Made by a program: the position numbers and the translations under genes. A DNA stretch of 64,000 nt, taken from NCBI GenBank assembly GCA_964583615.1, contig CAZOWM010000011.1:12557-76556 (forward strand). The letters are read 5' to 3'. This document shows, piece by piece, positions 25,530 to 34,620 of this stretch (the first letter of the stretch is position 1; each line of letters opens with the position of its first letter). Below the pieces are notes generated by a model, which made no database searches, had not been told where the DNA came from, and saw nothing but the letters and a program-made list of their open reading frames with translations. The stretch comes from CAZOWM01 sp964583615 (GTDB lineage Bacteria; Spirochaetota; B62-G9; DRHN01).

Positions 25530-26039
25530 TTACCCTAAAAGTTCCTTGAAAGTTTTTCCCCGTACCTCGAGAACATGGTCGAGGCCCAAGAGGTCCTGCA
25601 GTCCGTTCATTGTTGCTTTCACGATGTTGAGTGCGTTGCTCGTTCCAAGCGATTTTGTCAGGATATCGCGGATGCCCGCCTGCTCAACGACCGCACGCAC
25701 GGGCCCCCCCGCAATGATTCCCGTTCCGGGCGATGCAGGCTTCAGAATCACTTTCCCGCTCTTGAACCGCCCGACAACAGCGTGGGGAATCGTGTTCCCC
25801 TTGAGATTGATCTCCACCACGTTTTTTTTCGCTTTCTCCACACCCTTTCTGATTGCTTCGGACACCTCATTCGCCTTTCCGTATCCGATTCCCACGTGTC
25901 CCTTTTTATCACCCACGACGACCAGCGCACTGAAACTGAAACGTCTTCCGCCTTTCACAACCTTTGCCACCCGGTTGAGCTTCACGAGCTTCTCGGTGAA
26001 CTGATCTTCGGCCTCTCCGGTTACCTTGATGTCCCCCAA
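25530..26039 (-). CDS. rpsE: 30S ribosomal protein S5
   Basis: 169-residue uS5, involved in mRNA unwinding and decoding accuracy. RVAKVVKGGRRFSFSALVVVGD and the GTGIIAGGPVRAVVEQAGIRDILTKSLGTSNALNIVKA core are complete. Confidence 0.98.
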   Translation of the reverse strand: MGDIKVTGEAEDQFTEKLVKLNRVAKVVKGGRRFSFSALVVVGDKKGHVGIGYGKANEVSEAIRKGVEKAKKNVVEINLKGNTIPHAVVGRFKSGKVILKPASPGTGIIAGGPVRAVVEQAGIRDILTKSLGTSNALNIVKATMNGLQDLLGLDHVLEVRGKTFKELLG

Positions 26040-26061
26040 AATACACTCCTTTCGAAGGTTT

Positions 26062-26403
26062 TTACAGTTTTATGCCGCCTTTTCTGATCCCGTCTGCAAC
26101 CGCCTGCACGAGCCCGTGATAGATGTAGCCGTTTCTGTCGAATACCCCTTCGGCAATCTTCTTTTTCTGAAGGTCTTTGGCGATCTCGAGACCGACCTGC
26201 GACGCTCCTTCCTTGTTTCTTTTGACGCCCGTGCGTAAATCCGAGCACGCACAGAGGGTGTTTCCGGTAATGTCGTCAACAGCCTGCACATAGAGATGCC
26301 GGTTGCTCTTGAACACGGTTATCCGCGGCTTCGCGCTGTTTCCGCTGATTTTCTTTCTTATCCCTTTTTTCCTGCGAATCCGCCGCTTTATCTTGTCGAT
26401 CAT
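26062..26403 (-). CDS. rplR: 50S ribosomal protein L18
   Basis: 113-residue uL18, a 5S rRNA binder. RITVFKSNRHLYVQAVDDITGNTL and GYIYHGLVQAVADGIRKGGIKL are typical. It is spaced 22 bases from rplF and rpsE. Confidence 0.97.
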   Translation of the reverse strand: MIDKIKRRIRRKKGIRKKISGNSAKPRITVFKSNRHLYVQAVDDITGNTLCACSDLRTGVKRNKEGASQVGLEIAKDLQKKKIAEGVFDRNGYIYHGLVQAVADGIRKGGIKL

Positions 26404-26425
26404 TTGTGCAACTCCATCAAAATAA

Positions 26426-26965
26426 TTACTTCACCGATGCTTTTCCGGCCTTTCTTTTGATACTTTCATCAGAATACAAAACGCCTTTCCCCTTGTACGG
26501 CTCTGGAGGCCTGAACTTTCGAATATTTGCTGCGACCTGACCGACGAGATGCTTATCAATGCCCGAGACGACCACCGTGTTGGGATCGGGCACCTCGACG
26601 GTTATACCCTCGGGAACCGGAAACACGATGGGATGAGAATATCCGAGATTCAGGGTGAAGGATTGCCCCTGTAGCTGCGCCTTGTATCCGACACCGACAA
26701 TCTTGAGTGTTTTGCTGAACCCGCTGGTAACCCCCAGAACCATGTTGTTGATGAGAGAACGCGCGAGCCCGTGGAGCGCCTTGTTCTGTTTGTCAGCGCT
26801 CTCAGAGACCAGCTTGAGCGTGTTGTTCTCGTTCACGATCTTTCCTCGAAAATTGATTACTGATTCGAGCCTTCCCTTCGGCCCCTCGACCGTGACTTTT
26901 GAATCCTTGCAGGAAAACGTGACATTTTCCGGTAATTTTATTGGTAAGATTCCTATTCTCGACAT
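26426..26965 (-). CDS. rplF: 50S ribosomal protein L6
   Basis: 179-residue uL6 near the factor-binding site, with two repeated alpha/beta domains. The PEPYKGKGVLY signature near the C-terminus is intact. Confidence 0.98.
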   Translation of the reverse strand: MSRIGILPIKLPENVTFSCKDSKVTVEGPKGRLESVINFRGKIVNENNTLKLVSESADKQNKALHGLARSLINNMVLGVTSGFSKTLKIVGVGYKAQLQGQSFTLNLGYSHPIVFPVPEGITVEVPDPNTVVVSGIDKHLVGQVAANIRKFRPPEPYKGKGVLYSDESIKRKAGKASVK

Positions 26966-26990
26966 CGTATTTCCCGGTTATTTGTAGTTT

Positions 26991-27389
26991 TTACCAAATA
27001 TAACAGAGTACCTCTCCTCCCACGCTGTTTTCGCGTGCCTTCTTGTCGGTGAGCACACCCTTTGAGGTTGAAATTATCGAGGTTCCGAATCCGTTCAGAA
27101 TCCTCGGCAGCTCATGATTTTTTCTGTACACACGGAGCCCCGGTTTCGAGACTCTCTGCAGATTATGGATTACGCAATCACCTTCAGTGGTGTACTTGAG
27201 ATACACCCGTATGTAAGACTTTTTGTTTTCCTCTATGAGCTTGAAGTTCTTGATGTACCCCTCATTCTTAAATATTTTAATGATCTCCATCTTCAGCTTA
27301 CTGGATGGAATATCCACTTTTTCTTTTTTTCCACGGTTTGCGTTTCTGATAACCGTTACCATATTTGCAATTGGATCTGATAGGCTCAC
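26991..27389 (-). CDS. rpsH: 30S ribosomal protein S8
   Basis: 132-residue uS8, a primary 16S binder that in E. coli represses the spc operon. The C-terminal GFGTSIISTSKGVLTDKKARENSVGGEVLCYIW is typical. No S8-like mRNA operator was recognised here. Confidence 0.97.
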   Translation of the reverse strand: MSLSDPIANMVTVIRNANRGKKEKVDIPSSKLKMEIIKIFKNEGYIKNFKLIEENKKSYIRVYLKYTTEGDCVIHNLQRVSKPGLRVYRKNHELPRILNGFGTSIISTSKGVLTDKKARENSVGGEVLCYIW

Positions 27390-27429
27390 AACGTCACCTC
27401 TTCTTTGAAAATTGTTAATCCTGGTGAGG

Positions 27430-27615
27430 TTACCAGCTGGATTTTGTAACCCCGGGTATCATCCCCTCATTTGCCAGATTTCGAAAACAGATTCTGCACA
27501 TATCGAATCTTCGAAGGTATCCTCTCGACCTGCCGCAGATCGGACACCTGTTATAGGAGCGGGTTTTATATTTCTGGGACCTTTTCGCTTTCGCGATCAT
27601 GGATTTTTTCGCCAC
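27430..27615 (-). CDS. rpsN: 30S ribosomal protein S14, zinc type
   Basis: 61-residue uS14 of the short zinc-binding type, with Cys24, Cys27, Cys40 and Cys43. The C-terminus (EGMIPGVTKSSW) is standard. No second zinc-free paralogue lies in the window. Confidence 0.97.
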   Translation of the reverse strand: MAKKSMIAKAKRSQKYKTRSYNRCPICGRSRGYLRRFDMCRICFRNLANEGMIPGVTKSSW

Positions 27616-27644
27616 ATTTCCCCCTTGTAAATAAAATTACCGCT

Positions 27645-28196
27645 TTATTTTCTATACGGCATACCAAAGAATTCGAGAAGCTTTCGTGCATCTTCGTCTT
27701 TTCTTGCGGTCGTGCATATCACCACGTCCATGCCGTGTATTTTTTCCACCTTGTCGTAGTCGATTTCAGGAAATATAATCTGCTCTTTTATTCCGACTGC
27801 AAAATTCCCGCGGCCGTCGAATGAATTCTGGGACACACCTCTGAAGTCACGAACCCGGGGAAGAGCGATATTGATGAAACGGTCGAGAAACTCATACATT
27901 CTGTCTCCGCGAAGAGTCACGCTGCATCCGATTTCCATTCCCTTTCTTAACTTGAAAGAGGCTATGGACTTTCTCGCCTTTGTCCTCACTGCCTTTTGCC
28001 CGCTGATGAGCGCCATCTCATCGAGCGCTGTTTCGAGCAACTTCTTGTTTTCGATCGCCTCTCCCAACCCCATGTTGAGCACAATCTTTTCAAGCCTTGG
28101 AACCTGCATCAAGTTTGTATAATTGAACTCCTTGTACAACTGCCCGATGATTTCCTCGTGATACTTCTTTTTCAGCCTTGGTATGTACTCACCCAT
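27645..28196 (-). CDS. rplE: 50S ribosomal protein L5
   Basis: 183-residue uL5, which binds 5S rRNA and the P-site tRNA. MQVPRLEKIVLNMGLGEAIENKK and SFDGRGNFAVGIKEQIIFPEIDYDK are typical. It begins 5 bases after rplX. Confidence 0.98.
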   Translation of the reverse strand: MGEYIPRLKKKYHEEIIGQLYKEFNYTNLMQVPRLEKIVLNMGLGEAIENKKLLETALDEMALISGQKAVRTKARKSIASFKLRKGMEIGCSVTLRGDRMYEFLDRFINIALPRVRDFRGVSQNSFDGRGNFAVGIKEQIIFPEIDYDKVEKIHGMDVVICTTARKDEDARKLLEFFGMPYRK

Positions 28197-28201
28197 TGCA
28201 A

Positions 28202-28525
28202 TTACACCTTATCGAGAATTTCTTCACACTTTCCGCAGATCCTCACATGCCTTCCGTCCCCGAGTGCTTTCTTTTTTACCCGAGTCGGCTTGCTGCACTT
28301 GGGGCAGACAACCATTACGTTCGAGAGGTGTACGGGCGCTTCAATGTCGATGATTCCACCCTTCTGGTTCTGCTGGTCGGGCCTTTTCGTCTTTTTCACC
28401 ACATTGAGTCCTTCGATGATCAGCCTCCCTTTTTTCTTGTCAACGAACAGAACCCTTCCGCCCTTTCCCCTGTCTTTTCCCGTGATAATCCGCACTTTAT
28501 CGTTTTTCTTTACATTCAGTCCCAT
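28202..28525 (-). CDS. rplX: 50S ribosomal protein L24
   Basis: 107-residue uL24 with an N-terminal KOW motif (KNDKVRIITGKDRGKGGRVL), an early assembly initiator. The second of two adjacent ATGs (28525) is chosen for its spacing from the GGGGGTGG ribosome site. The C-terminal half has two CxxC pairs (CPKC, CGKC), a possible zinc site. It follows rplN by 10 bases. Confidence 0.95.
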   Translation of the reverse strand: MGLNVKKNDKVRIITGKDRGKGGRVLFVDKKKGRLIIEGLNVVKKTKRPDQQNQKGGIIDIEAPVHLSNVMVVCPKCSKPTRVKKKALGDGRHVRICGKCEEILDKV

Positions 28526-28535
28526 CATCCACCCC

Positions 28536-28904
28536 CTACAGGACCTCTGGAGCAAGCGAGACAATTTTCATGAAATTCTTTTCGCGAAGCTCCCTCGCAA
28601 CCGGTCCGAATATTCGAGTCCCCCGAGGATTCATCTGGTTATCGATTACCACAGCCGCGTTTTCATCGAACTTTATGTAGCTCCCGTCCGGCCGCCTGAT
28701 CTCCTTTGTAGTTCGTACCACGATGGCCTTGACCTTGTCTCCCTTCCTGATCGGAGCGTTCGGCATGGCATTTTTCACCGAGCAGACGATCACGTCGCCC
28801 ACAGACGCGTACCGCCGCATGGCTCCGCCGAGGACCTTTATGCAGAGCAATTTTTTTGCCCCGCTGTTGTCGGCAACATTGAGATATGACTCCGTCTGTA
28901 TCAT
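28536..28904 (-). CDS. rplN: 50S ribosomal protein L14
   Basis: 122-residue uL14 at the subunit interface. SYLNVADNSGAKKLLCIKVLGG and NPRGTRIFGPVARELREKNFMKIVSLAPEVL are typical and complete. Confidence 0.98.
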   Translation of the reverse strand: MIQTESYLNVADNSGAKKLLCIKVLGGAMRRYASVGDVIVCSVKNAMPNAPIRKGDKVKAIVVRTTKEIRRPDGSYIKFDENAAVVIDNQMNPRGTRIFGPVARELREKNFMKIVSLAPEVL

Positions 28905-28914
28905 CGTTTTCCCT

Positions 28915-29181
28915 TTACTTCGCCTTTTTGATAATGTCCAACAGCTTCCAGCTCTTGTTTTTGCTGATCGGTCTTGTCTCTACAAACCGGACTATATCCC
29001 CGACACCACATTCGTTTTTTTCATCATGAACCTGGTAGCGTTTGGAGCGTTTTATGTATTTCTTGTACATCGGATGCTTCTTTTTATCTTCGACGAGCAC
29101 AACAACCGTTTTATCCATTCTGTCGCTCACTACAGAACCGACTCGTATCTTTTTTGCCCTTTTTTGCCCTTCCGTCATCAC
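28915..29181 (-). CDS. rpsQ: 30S ribosomal protein S17
   Basis: 88-residue uS17, an OB-fold primary binder (RVGSVVSDRMDKTVVVLVEDKKKHPMYKKYIKRSKRYQVHDE). It overlaps rpmC by four bases (ATGA). Confidence 0.97.
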   Translation of the reverse strand: MMTEGQKRAKKIRVGSVVSDRMDKTVVVLVEDKKKHPMYKKYIKRSKRYQVHDEKNECGVGDIVRFVETRPISKNKSWKLLDIIKKAK

Positions 29182-29402
29182 TTCTCAACTCCGTTCGTCG
29201 CATGTTTTTTTCTTATACCGAGCTCATACTCGTGCAGCATGGTTTTCACGCACGCTATTTTTCTTCTCGTTTCCCGTATTTTCAGAGTATTCTCCATCTG
29301 TCCCATCAACTTGTTGAAGCGAAACACCCGGTAATCTTTGTGAAGCTTTTCCGCAAGTTCCCTGAGTTCGTCAATGCTCATTTCGTTCACGTTTTCTCTC
29401 AT
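29178..29402 (-). CDS. rpmC: 50S ribosomal protein L29
   Basis: 74-residue uL29, an antiparallel helical protein near the exit tunnel. The ATG at 29402 has a strong GGAGGT site. The hallmark RETRRKIACVKTMLHE is present. Slightly longer than usual owing to both termini. Confidence 0.95.
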   Translation of the reverse strand: MRENVNEMSIDELRELAEKLHKDYRVFRFNKLMGQMENTLKIRETRRKIACVKTMLHEYELGIRKKHATNGVEK

Positions 29403-29427
29403 CTTCGCACCTCCGTGTACCGGTACG

Positions 29428-29841
29428 CTACACCATATACCGTGTCACGAATTTGGTCTTGATCGGCAGCTTGTGTGAAGCCAGACGGAGTGCTTCACGG
29501 GCGAGGTCCTCTTTAATTCCCGCAATCTCGAACATCACCCTTCCCGGTTTGATGACCGCAACCCAGCCCTCGGGCATACCCTTTCCCTTTCCCATCCGCG
29601 TCTCTGCGGGTTTCTTCGTATACGGCATGTCCGGAAATATTCTGATCCACACTTTTCCACCTCTCTTGATATGACGGGTCAGCGCCACTCTCGCGGCTTC
29701 GATCTGCCTGTTCGTCACCCATCCGGGCTCCAGTGCCGAAAGCCCGTACTCCCCAAAGGTAACCAGGCCCCCCTTTATGGCCTTGCCTCCCATTCGTCCG
29801 CGCTGTTTCTTTCTGTACTTGAATTTATTTGGCTGTAGCAT
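29428..29841 (-). CDS. rplP: 50S ribosomal protein L16
   Basis: 137-residue uL16 near the A site. The start MLQPNKFKYRKKQRGRMGGKA and KPAETRMGKGKG are typical. It begins one base after the rpsC stop. Confidence 0.98.
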   Translation of the reverse strand: MLQPNKFKYRKKQRGRMGGKAIKGGLVTFGEYGLSALEPGWVTNRQIEAARVALTRHIKRGGKVWIRIFPDMPYTKKPAETRMGKGKGMPEGWVAVIKPGRVMFEIAGIKEDLAREALRLASHKLPIKTKFVTRYMV

Positions 29842-29842
29842 C

Positions 29843-30529
29843 TTACTTTCCCAGTGCTGTTTTTCGTTTTTTCAGCAGAATACCTGCGTCCTGTTTCGCG
29901 TCCTTCCCGTATATCTCTCCTTTGTACACCCAGACCTTCACCCCGATTGATCCGAATGTAGTGTGGGCCTCGATAAAACCGTAATCAATGTCAGCCCTGA
30001 ATGTGTGGAGCGGGATCATTCCCTCTTTGTAGGATTCTGTTCTCGCCATCTCCGCGCCGCCGAGCCTGCCAGAACAGGTAATCTTTATTCCCTGGGCCCC
30101 TGCCTGAATGGTGTTCGTGATCGCCTTTTTCATCGCCCTTCGAAACGCAACTCTTCCCACAAGCTGCCTGGCGATTCCCTGTGCGATAAGCTCGGCGTCA
30201 AGCTGAGGAGCTTTGATCTCTTTTATCTTTATCTGTATGTTCTTGTCCGTAAACCGTGACAGCTCCCTGCTGATGTTCTCAACTTCCGCTCCCTTTCTTC
30301 CAATGACGATTCCCGGTCGGGCGGTATGTATGATGACGTTCACTTTTTCCGGATACCTGATGATTTCGATCTTCGAAACCTCTCCGTTTGCGAGCCGTCT
30401 TTTCAGGTGTCTCCGTATGGCAAGGTCTTCATGAAGGCTTTTTGCGTAGCTCTTTTTCGAATACCAGCGCGAATCCCATGTGCGATTTATCCCCAGCCGC
30501 ATTCCGACGGGATTTACTTTTTGCCCCAT
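29843..30529 (-). CDS. rpsC: 30S ribosomal protein S3
   Basis: 228-residue uS3 at the mRNA entry site with a KH domain (VNVIIHTARPGIVIGRKGAEVE). The second of two consecutive ATGs (30529) is chosen because GGAGGAA is too close to the first and because MGQKVNPVG is the standard start. Confidence 0.97.
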   Translation of the reverse strand: MGQKVNPVGMRLGINRTWDSRWYSKKSYAKSLHEDLAIRRHLKRRLANGEVSKIEIIRYPEKVNVIIHTARPGIVIGRKGAEVENISRELSRFTDKNIQIKIKEIKAPQLDAELIAQGIARQLVGRVAFRRAMKKAITNTIQAGAQGIKITCSGRLGGAEMARTESYKEGMIPLHTFRADIDYGFIEAHTTFGSIGVKVWVYKGEIYGKDAKQDAGILLKKRKTALGK

Positions 30530-30541
30530 CATTTCCTCCGA

Positions 30542-30889
30542 TTATTTTTGTATTTCCTCTCCGGAAACGACAACAGAAATATGGCACGTTCGCTTGTTAA
30601 TGCGATCCGCCCTACCGCGTGCCCTCGGCTTCCACCGTTTGAGCGTTGGTCCCTGGTTGACCTTTATCTCGTCGATCCGTATGGTTTCTTCATCTATATT
30701 CTTGCTCTTCGCCATGAGATTCGACACTGCAGACTGAATCACTCCGTGAAGAACACGAGCTCCGTGTGCGGTGTGAATTTTCAGGGCTGCCACCGCCTCC
30801 CTGTACGGAAGATCCTTCACAGCCCTTCCGTACTTTCCCACCTTCCTGTCCGATATCCTGATGTACTTTGCAATTGCCCGTGCTTCCAT
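30542..30889 (-). CDS. rplV: 50S ribosomal protein L22
   Basis: 115-residue uL22 lining the exit tunnel. RISDRKVGKYGRAVKDLPYREAVAAL and the RWKPRARGRADRINKRTCHI hairpin tip are complete. Confidence 0.97.
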   Translation of the reverse strand: MEARAIAKYIRISDRKVGKYGRAVKDLPYREAVAALKIHTAHGARVLHGVIQSAVSNLMAKSKNIDEETIRIDEIKVNQGPTLKRWKPRARGRADRINKRTCHISVVVSGEEIQK

Positions 30890-30901
30890 ACCGAATCACC
30901 T

Positions 30902-31183
30902 CTACTTGACCCTTGATGATTTTTCAGATCCCGCGTGCCCCTTGAACAGCCGTGTGGGCGAAAACTCGCCAAGCTTGTGCCCGACCATGTTCTCCGTCAC
31001 ATATACTGGGAAGAATTTCTTGCCGTTGTACACGTTGAACGTGTGCCCTACCATTTCCGGAAAAATCGTCGACCTTCTCGACCATGTCTTGATAATCTTT
31101 TTGTCATTGGTCTTGTTGAGCTCAACGACTTTTTTATAAAGCTTTTTGTCGATATAAGGGCCCTTTTTTATGGATCGTGACAA
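30902..31183 (-). CDS. rpsS: 30S ribosomal protein S19
   Basis: 93-residue uS19 of the 30S head. MSRSIKKGPYIDKKLYKKV and TRLFKGHAG near the C-terminus are typical. Confidence 0.98.
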   Translation of the reverse strand: MSRSIKKGPYIDKKLYKKVVELNKTNDKKIIKTWSRRSTIFPEMVGHTFNVYNGKKFFPVYVTENMVGHKLGEFSPTRLFKGHAGSEKSSRVK

Positions 31184-31201
31184 AGTTTACGACCTCCTCG
31201 A

Positions 31202-32026
31202 TCACCTTTTCTTGCTTATGATGTACTTATCCGAAGGTTTGTTCTTCTTCCTGGTTTTATACCCCTTTGTCGGCTGCCCCCACGGAGAAACAGGATGCCT
31301 GCCGCCAGAGGTTCTTCCCTCACCGCCGCCGTGCGGGTGGTCATGGGGATTCATTGCTACACCCCTGACTTTCGGTCTCTTTCCCATCCACCGTGACCGC
31401 CCCGCTTTTCCAAGAGAAACGTTGAGATGGTCCTGATTGCCTATCTGACCGATGGTTACGTAGCACTGCTCGTTGATGATCCTGGTTTCACCTGAAGGCA
31501 GCTTGATGAAACAGTTTTTTCCTTCTTGCCCCACAAACTGGATAAAGGAACCGGCGGATCGCGCCATCTGCCCCCCTTTTCCGGGAGTGAGCTCCACGTT
31601 ATGCACGACTGTTCCCATAGGAAGCCTGCTGATCGGCATAGCGTTTCCCACCGCAACCTTCACATTTTCACCCGCAGAAACCACATCGCCCACGTGCAGC
31701 TTGTCGGGAGCGAGAATGTACCTTCTTTCACCGTCCCTGTAGCACAAAAGGGCGATGCGCGCGCTCCTGTTCGGGTCATATTCTATGGTTTCAACAGTTG
31801 CTTCGATCTCCCGCTTGTCGCGCTTGAAGTCGATTTTCCTGTACAGCTTCTTTGCGCCGCCCCCTCTCCTCCTGAGGGTAATCCTTCCTTTATTATTTCT
31901 TCCGCTGATCCTCTTTTTCCCCTCTGTCAGCGATTTGTACGGTTTTTTTTCGGTCAGATCCTCACCTGACACAACCGAAAAGAACCTTCGCGACGGCGTC
32001 GTTGGTTTGTATTTTTTTATTGCCAT
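31202..32026 (-). CDS. rplB: 50S ribosomal protein L2
   Basis: 274-residue uL2, required for subunit joining and peptidyl-transferase function. GRITLRRRGGGAKKLYRKIDF and the C-terminal GVAMNPHDHPHGGGEGRTSGGRHPVSPWG, with its conserved His, are complete. Confidence 0.99.
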   Translation of the reverse strand: MAIKKYKPTTPSRRFFSVVSGEDLTEKKPYKSLTEGKKRISGRNNKGRITLRRRGGGAKKLYRKIDFKRDKREIEATVETIEYDPNRSARIALLCYRDGERRYILAPDKLHVGDVVSAGENVKVAVGNAMPISRLPMGTVVHNVELTPGKGGQMARSAGSFIQFVGQEGKNCFIKLPSGETRIINEQCYVTIGQIGNQDHLNVSLGKAGRSRWMGKRPKVRGVAMNPHDHPHGGGEGRTSGGRHPVSPWGQPTKGYKTRKKNKPSDKYIISKKR

Positions 32027-32079
32027 GCTCTCACTCTCAATCTATACGAAATTCCGCTGAACTCTGGACGCGTGAAAGA

Positions 32080-32367
32080 TTAGACGCCTTCGAACAGCTC
32101 GATTTTATCCCCTTCCTTCAACCTGACAATCGCCTTTTTCCATGATGATGTATATCCCAGCTTGTACCGCACCCTCTTTTGCTTTCCCCGCACATTCATC
32201 ACGTTGCAGGACACAGGCTCAACTCCGAATATCTCCCTTACCGCGCGTATGACGTCCTTTTTGTTCGCCTTTTTATTCACTTTGAATGCGTAGCGTCCCT
32301 TTTCCTGAAGTGCCGTGCTCTTTTCCGTGATGATTGGATGGAGTATAATCTCGCCTTTTTTCATCAT
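32080..32367 (-). CDS. rplW: 50S ribosomal protein L23
   Basis: 95-residue uL23 at the tunnel exit, the docking site for trigger factor and SRP. ILHPIITEKSTALQEKGRYAFKVNKKANK and RYKLGYTSSWKKAIVRL are typical. A second ATG three bases downstream is equally possible as start. Confidence 0.97.
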   Translation of the reverse strand: MMKKGEIILHPIITEKSTALQEKGRYAFKVNKKANKKDVIRAVREIFGVEPVSCNVMNVRGKQKRVRYKLGYTSSWKKAIVRLKEGDKIELFEGV

Positions 32368-32376
32368 GATCTCACA

Positions 32377-33015
32377 TTACGAATATTTTTGATTCAGAAG
32401 CTGCGCGGCGCTTTCGGTGATGAGAAGCTGATTCGCATAGAGAAGTTCCTTTATGCTGATCAGATTCGCATCATGGTACGTGACCCACGGAATATTCCGC
32501 CCCGCCCGTTTGTTCATCGGTTTCGGCTCTTTGTCAAGAATCAGCACCCGTTTTCTCTTATTCTCACTCCCGGCAAGAGCGGAAGCGATGAGTGAAAAAT
32601 CCTTTGTTTTCCCCGAATCAACGCTGAAGTCCTCGATGACCTTGATGAGCTTCTCATTCATCTTGTGAGAAAGCACGGAAACAACGCCGAGCCGTTTCAG
32701 CTTTCTGGATACACGCTCACTGTAGGAACGAGGTTTCGGCCCGAAAGCGATCCCTCCTCCCACTCGTATGGGGCTCCTTCGTGAGCCCGCGCGCGCCTTT
32801 CCGGTCCCCTTCTGCTTATAGAGCTTCGCCCCGCTCCCTCTCACTTCAGCCCTTCCCTTGGTCGATGCAGTTCCCTGCCGCGCATTGGAAAGCTCGGCCC
32901 TGAGACTGTAGTATATGGCAGACTTATTGGGAGTGATGTTGAACACCTCATCCTTGAGGGTCGTCTTTCCCTTTTCTTTCCCCTGAATATCGTATACAGT
33001 CACGTCCATTGGCAT
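32377..33015 (-). CDS. rplD: 50S ribosomal protein L4
   Basis: About 212-residue uL4, whose loop reaches the exit tunnel (GSGAKLYKQKGTGKARAGSRRSPIRVGGGIAFGPKPRSY). In E. coli it represses the S10 operon. The start is uncertain: GTG 33018, ATG 33015 and ATG 33006 are in frame and no good ribosome site is evident. Normally rplC lies directly upstream; here only about 100 bases separate it from rpsJ. Confidence 0.95.
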   Translation of the reverse strand: MPMDVTVYDIQGKEKGKTTLKDEVFNITPNKSAIYYSLRAELSNARQGTASTKGRAEVRGSGAKLYKQKGTGKARAGSRRSPIRVGGGIAFGPKPRSYSERVSRKLKRLGVVSVLSHKMNEKLIKVIEDFSVDSGKTKDFSLIASALAGSENKRKRVLILDKEPKPMNKRAGRNIPWVTYHDANLISIKELLYANQLLITESAAQLLNQKYS

Positions 33016-33112
33016 CACTCATACTTTCAGAAATAATCTCTCCTGCTGCACATGGCAGGAAACTATTTTGTTGAAACGAAGCCCGCTCAGGGCTCTGGAC
33101 AACAAATCTGAG

Positions 33113-33421
33113 TTACTGCTTGATCTCAACATCAACACCGGCAGGCAGCTCCAGCTTCATGAGGGCGTTTATCGTTTCGCCGGTGGGATTTATTATGTCA
33201 ATCAGCCTCTTGTGTGTTCTCATCTCGAATTGCTCCCTTGACTTCTTGTTTACATGGGGAGATCTGAGAACCGTATACTTGTTTATCTTCGTCGGCAGCG
33301 GCACCGGCCCCGATACTTTCGCACCTGCACGGGTCACCGCGTTCACGATGGACTTTGCCGATTGATCGATCAGTTCTGCATCAAACGCTCTCAAACGAAC
33401 CCGAATTTTTTGTACGTCCAT
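33113..33421 (-). CDS. rpsJ: 30S ribosomal protein S10
   Basis: 102-residue uS10, also the NusB partner in antitermination. The ATG at 33421 gives the standard MDVQKIRVRLRAFD start; a TTG six bases upstream is in frame. PLPTKINKYTVLRSPHVNKKSREQFEMRTHKRLI is typical. It follows tuf by eight bases and is followed by rplD rather than rplC. Confidence 0.97.
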   Translation of the reverse strand: MDVQKIRVRLRAFDAELIDQSAKSIVNAVTRAGAKVSGPVPLPTKINKYTVLRSPHVNKKSREQFEMRTHKRLIDIINPTGETINALMKLELPAGVDVEIKQ

Positions 33422-33429
33422 TTTCAAAC

Positions 33430-34620
33430 CTATTCAATGATATCGGTGACCGCACCAGCGCCGACAGTCCGTCCACCTTCCCTGATTGCAAACCTCATTC
33501 CTTTTTCCATCGCCACCGTGGTGATCAGTTCGACCTCCATGTTCACGTTGTCACCGGGCATGACCATTTCCACCCCTTCAGGAAGCTTGATCACACCGGT
33601 CACATCCGTTGTTCGAACGTAAATCTGCGGCCTGTACCCGCTGAAAAACGGCGTATGCCTTCCGCCTTCCTCCTTGGTCAGCACATACACCTGAGCCTTG
33701 AACTTGTTGTGCGGAGTGATGGTTCCCGGTTTGGCAACGACCTGACCGCGCTCGACCTCTTCGCGCTTGATCCCTCTGAGAAGCACGCCGATGTTGTCTC
33801 CCGCCTGCCCTTCGTCGAGTATCTTTCTGAACATCTCGACTCCGGTGCACACGGTCTTCGCAGTCGGTCTAATCCCGATGATTTCAACTTCCTCGTTCAC
33901 ATGGATCTTTCCGCGGTCGACTCTTCCAGTCACAACCGTTCCTCTTCCCGAGATAGTGAACACATCCTCAATGGGCATGAGAAACGGCTTGTCCACCTCT
34001 CTCTTCGGTTCGGGAATATACGCATCCACTGCGTCCAACAGTTCTTGAACGCTCTTTGTCGCTTCCTCGTCGTTGGGGTTGTTCATCGCATTGAGAGCGC
34101 TCCCCTTGATCACGGGAATTTCATCCCCCGGAAATTCGTACTCTGTCAGGAGGTCACGAACTTCCATCTCAACCAGTTCAATGAGCTCAGGATCATCGAC
34201 TCTGTCGATCTTGTTGAGGTAGACGACCATCGCCGGTACGCCGACCTGGCGTGCGAGAAGAATGTGCTCACGGGTCTGAGCCATCGGCCCGTCATCTGCA
34301 GCAACAACAAGTATGGCGCCGTCCATCTGTGCAGCCCCGGTGATCATGTTCTTGACGTAGTCGGCATGTCCAGGACAGTCGACGTGTGCATAGTGCCGAT
34401 TGGCTGTCTCATACTCGACATGCTGCGTTGCAATGGTTATGCCTCTTTCCCTTTCTTCAGGTGCATTGTCGATCTCCTCGAATTTCTTTTCCTGCGCCCA
34501 GCCTTTTTTTGCAAGAAAAAACGTTATTGCAGAGGTGAGAGTGGTCTTCCCGTGATCAACGTGACCGATCGTCCCGATATTGACGTGCGGTTTCGTCCTC
34601 TCATACTTCTCTTTTGCCAT
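33430..34620 (-). CDS. tuf: Elongation factor Tu
   Basis: 396-residue GTPase that delivers aminoacyl-tRNA. G1 GHVDHGKT, G3 DCPGHADY and G4 NKID are intact, and domains 2 and 3 are complete (C-terminal AIREGGRTVGAGAVTDIIE). It has its own predicted promoter after fusA and a good AGGAGGA ribosome site. It is the only tuf in the window. Confidence 0.99.
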   Translation of the reverse strand: MAKEKYERTKPHVNIGTIGHVDHGKTTLTSAITFFLAKKGWAQEKKFEEIDNAPEERERGITIATQHVEYETANRHYAHVDCPGHADYVKNMITGAAQMDGAILVVAADDGPMAQTREHILLARQVGVPAMVVYLNKIDRVDDPELIELVEMEVRDLLTEYEFPGDEIPVIKGSALNAMNNPNDEEATKSVQELLDAVDAYIPEPKREVDKPFLMPIEDVFTISGRGTVVTGRVDRGKIHVNEEVEIIGIRPTAKTVCTGVEMFRKILDEGQAGDNIGVLLRGIKREEVERGQVVAKPGTITPHNKFKAQVYVLTKEEGGRHTPFFSGYRPQIYVRTTDVTGVIKLPEGVEMVMPGDNVNMEVELITTVAMEKGMRFAIREGGRTVGAGAVTDIIE

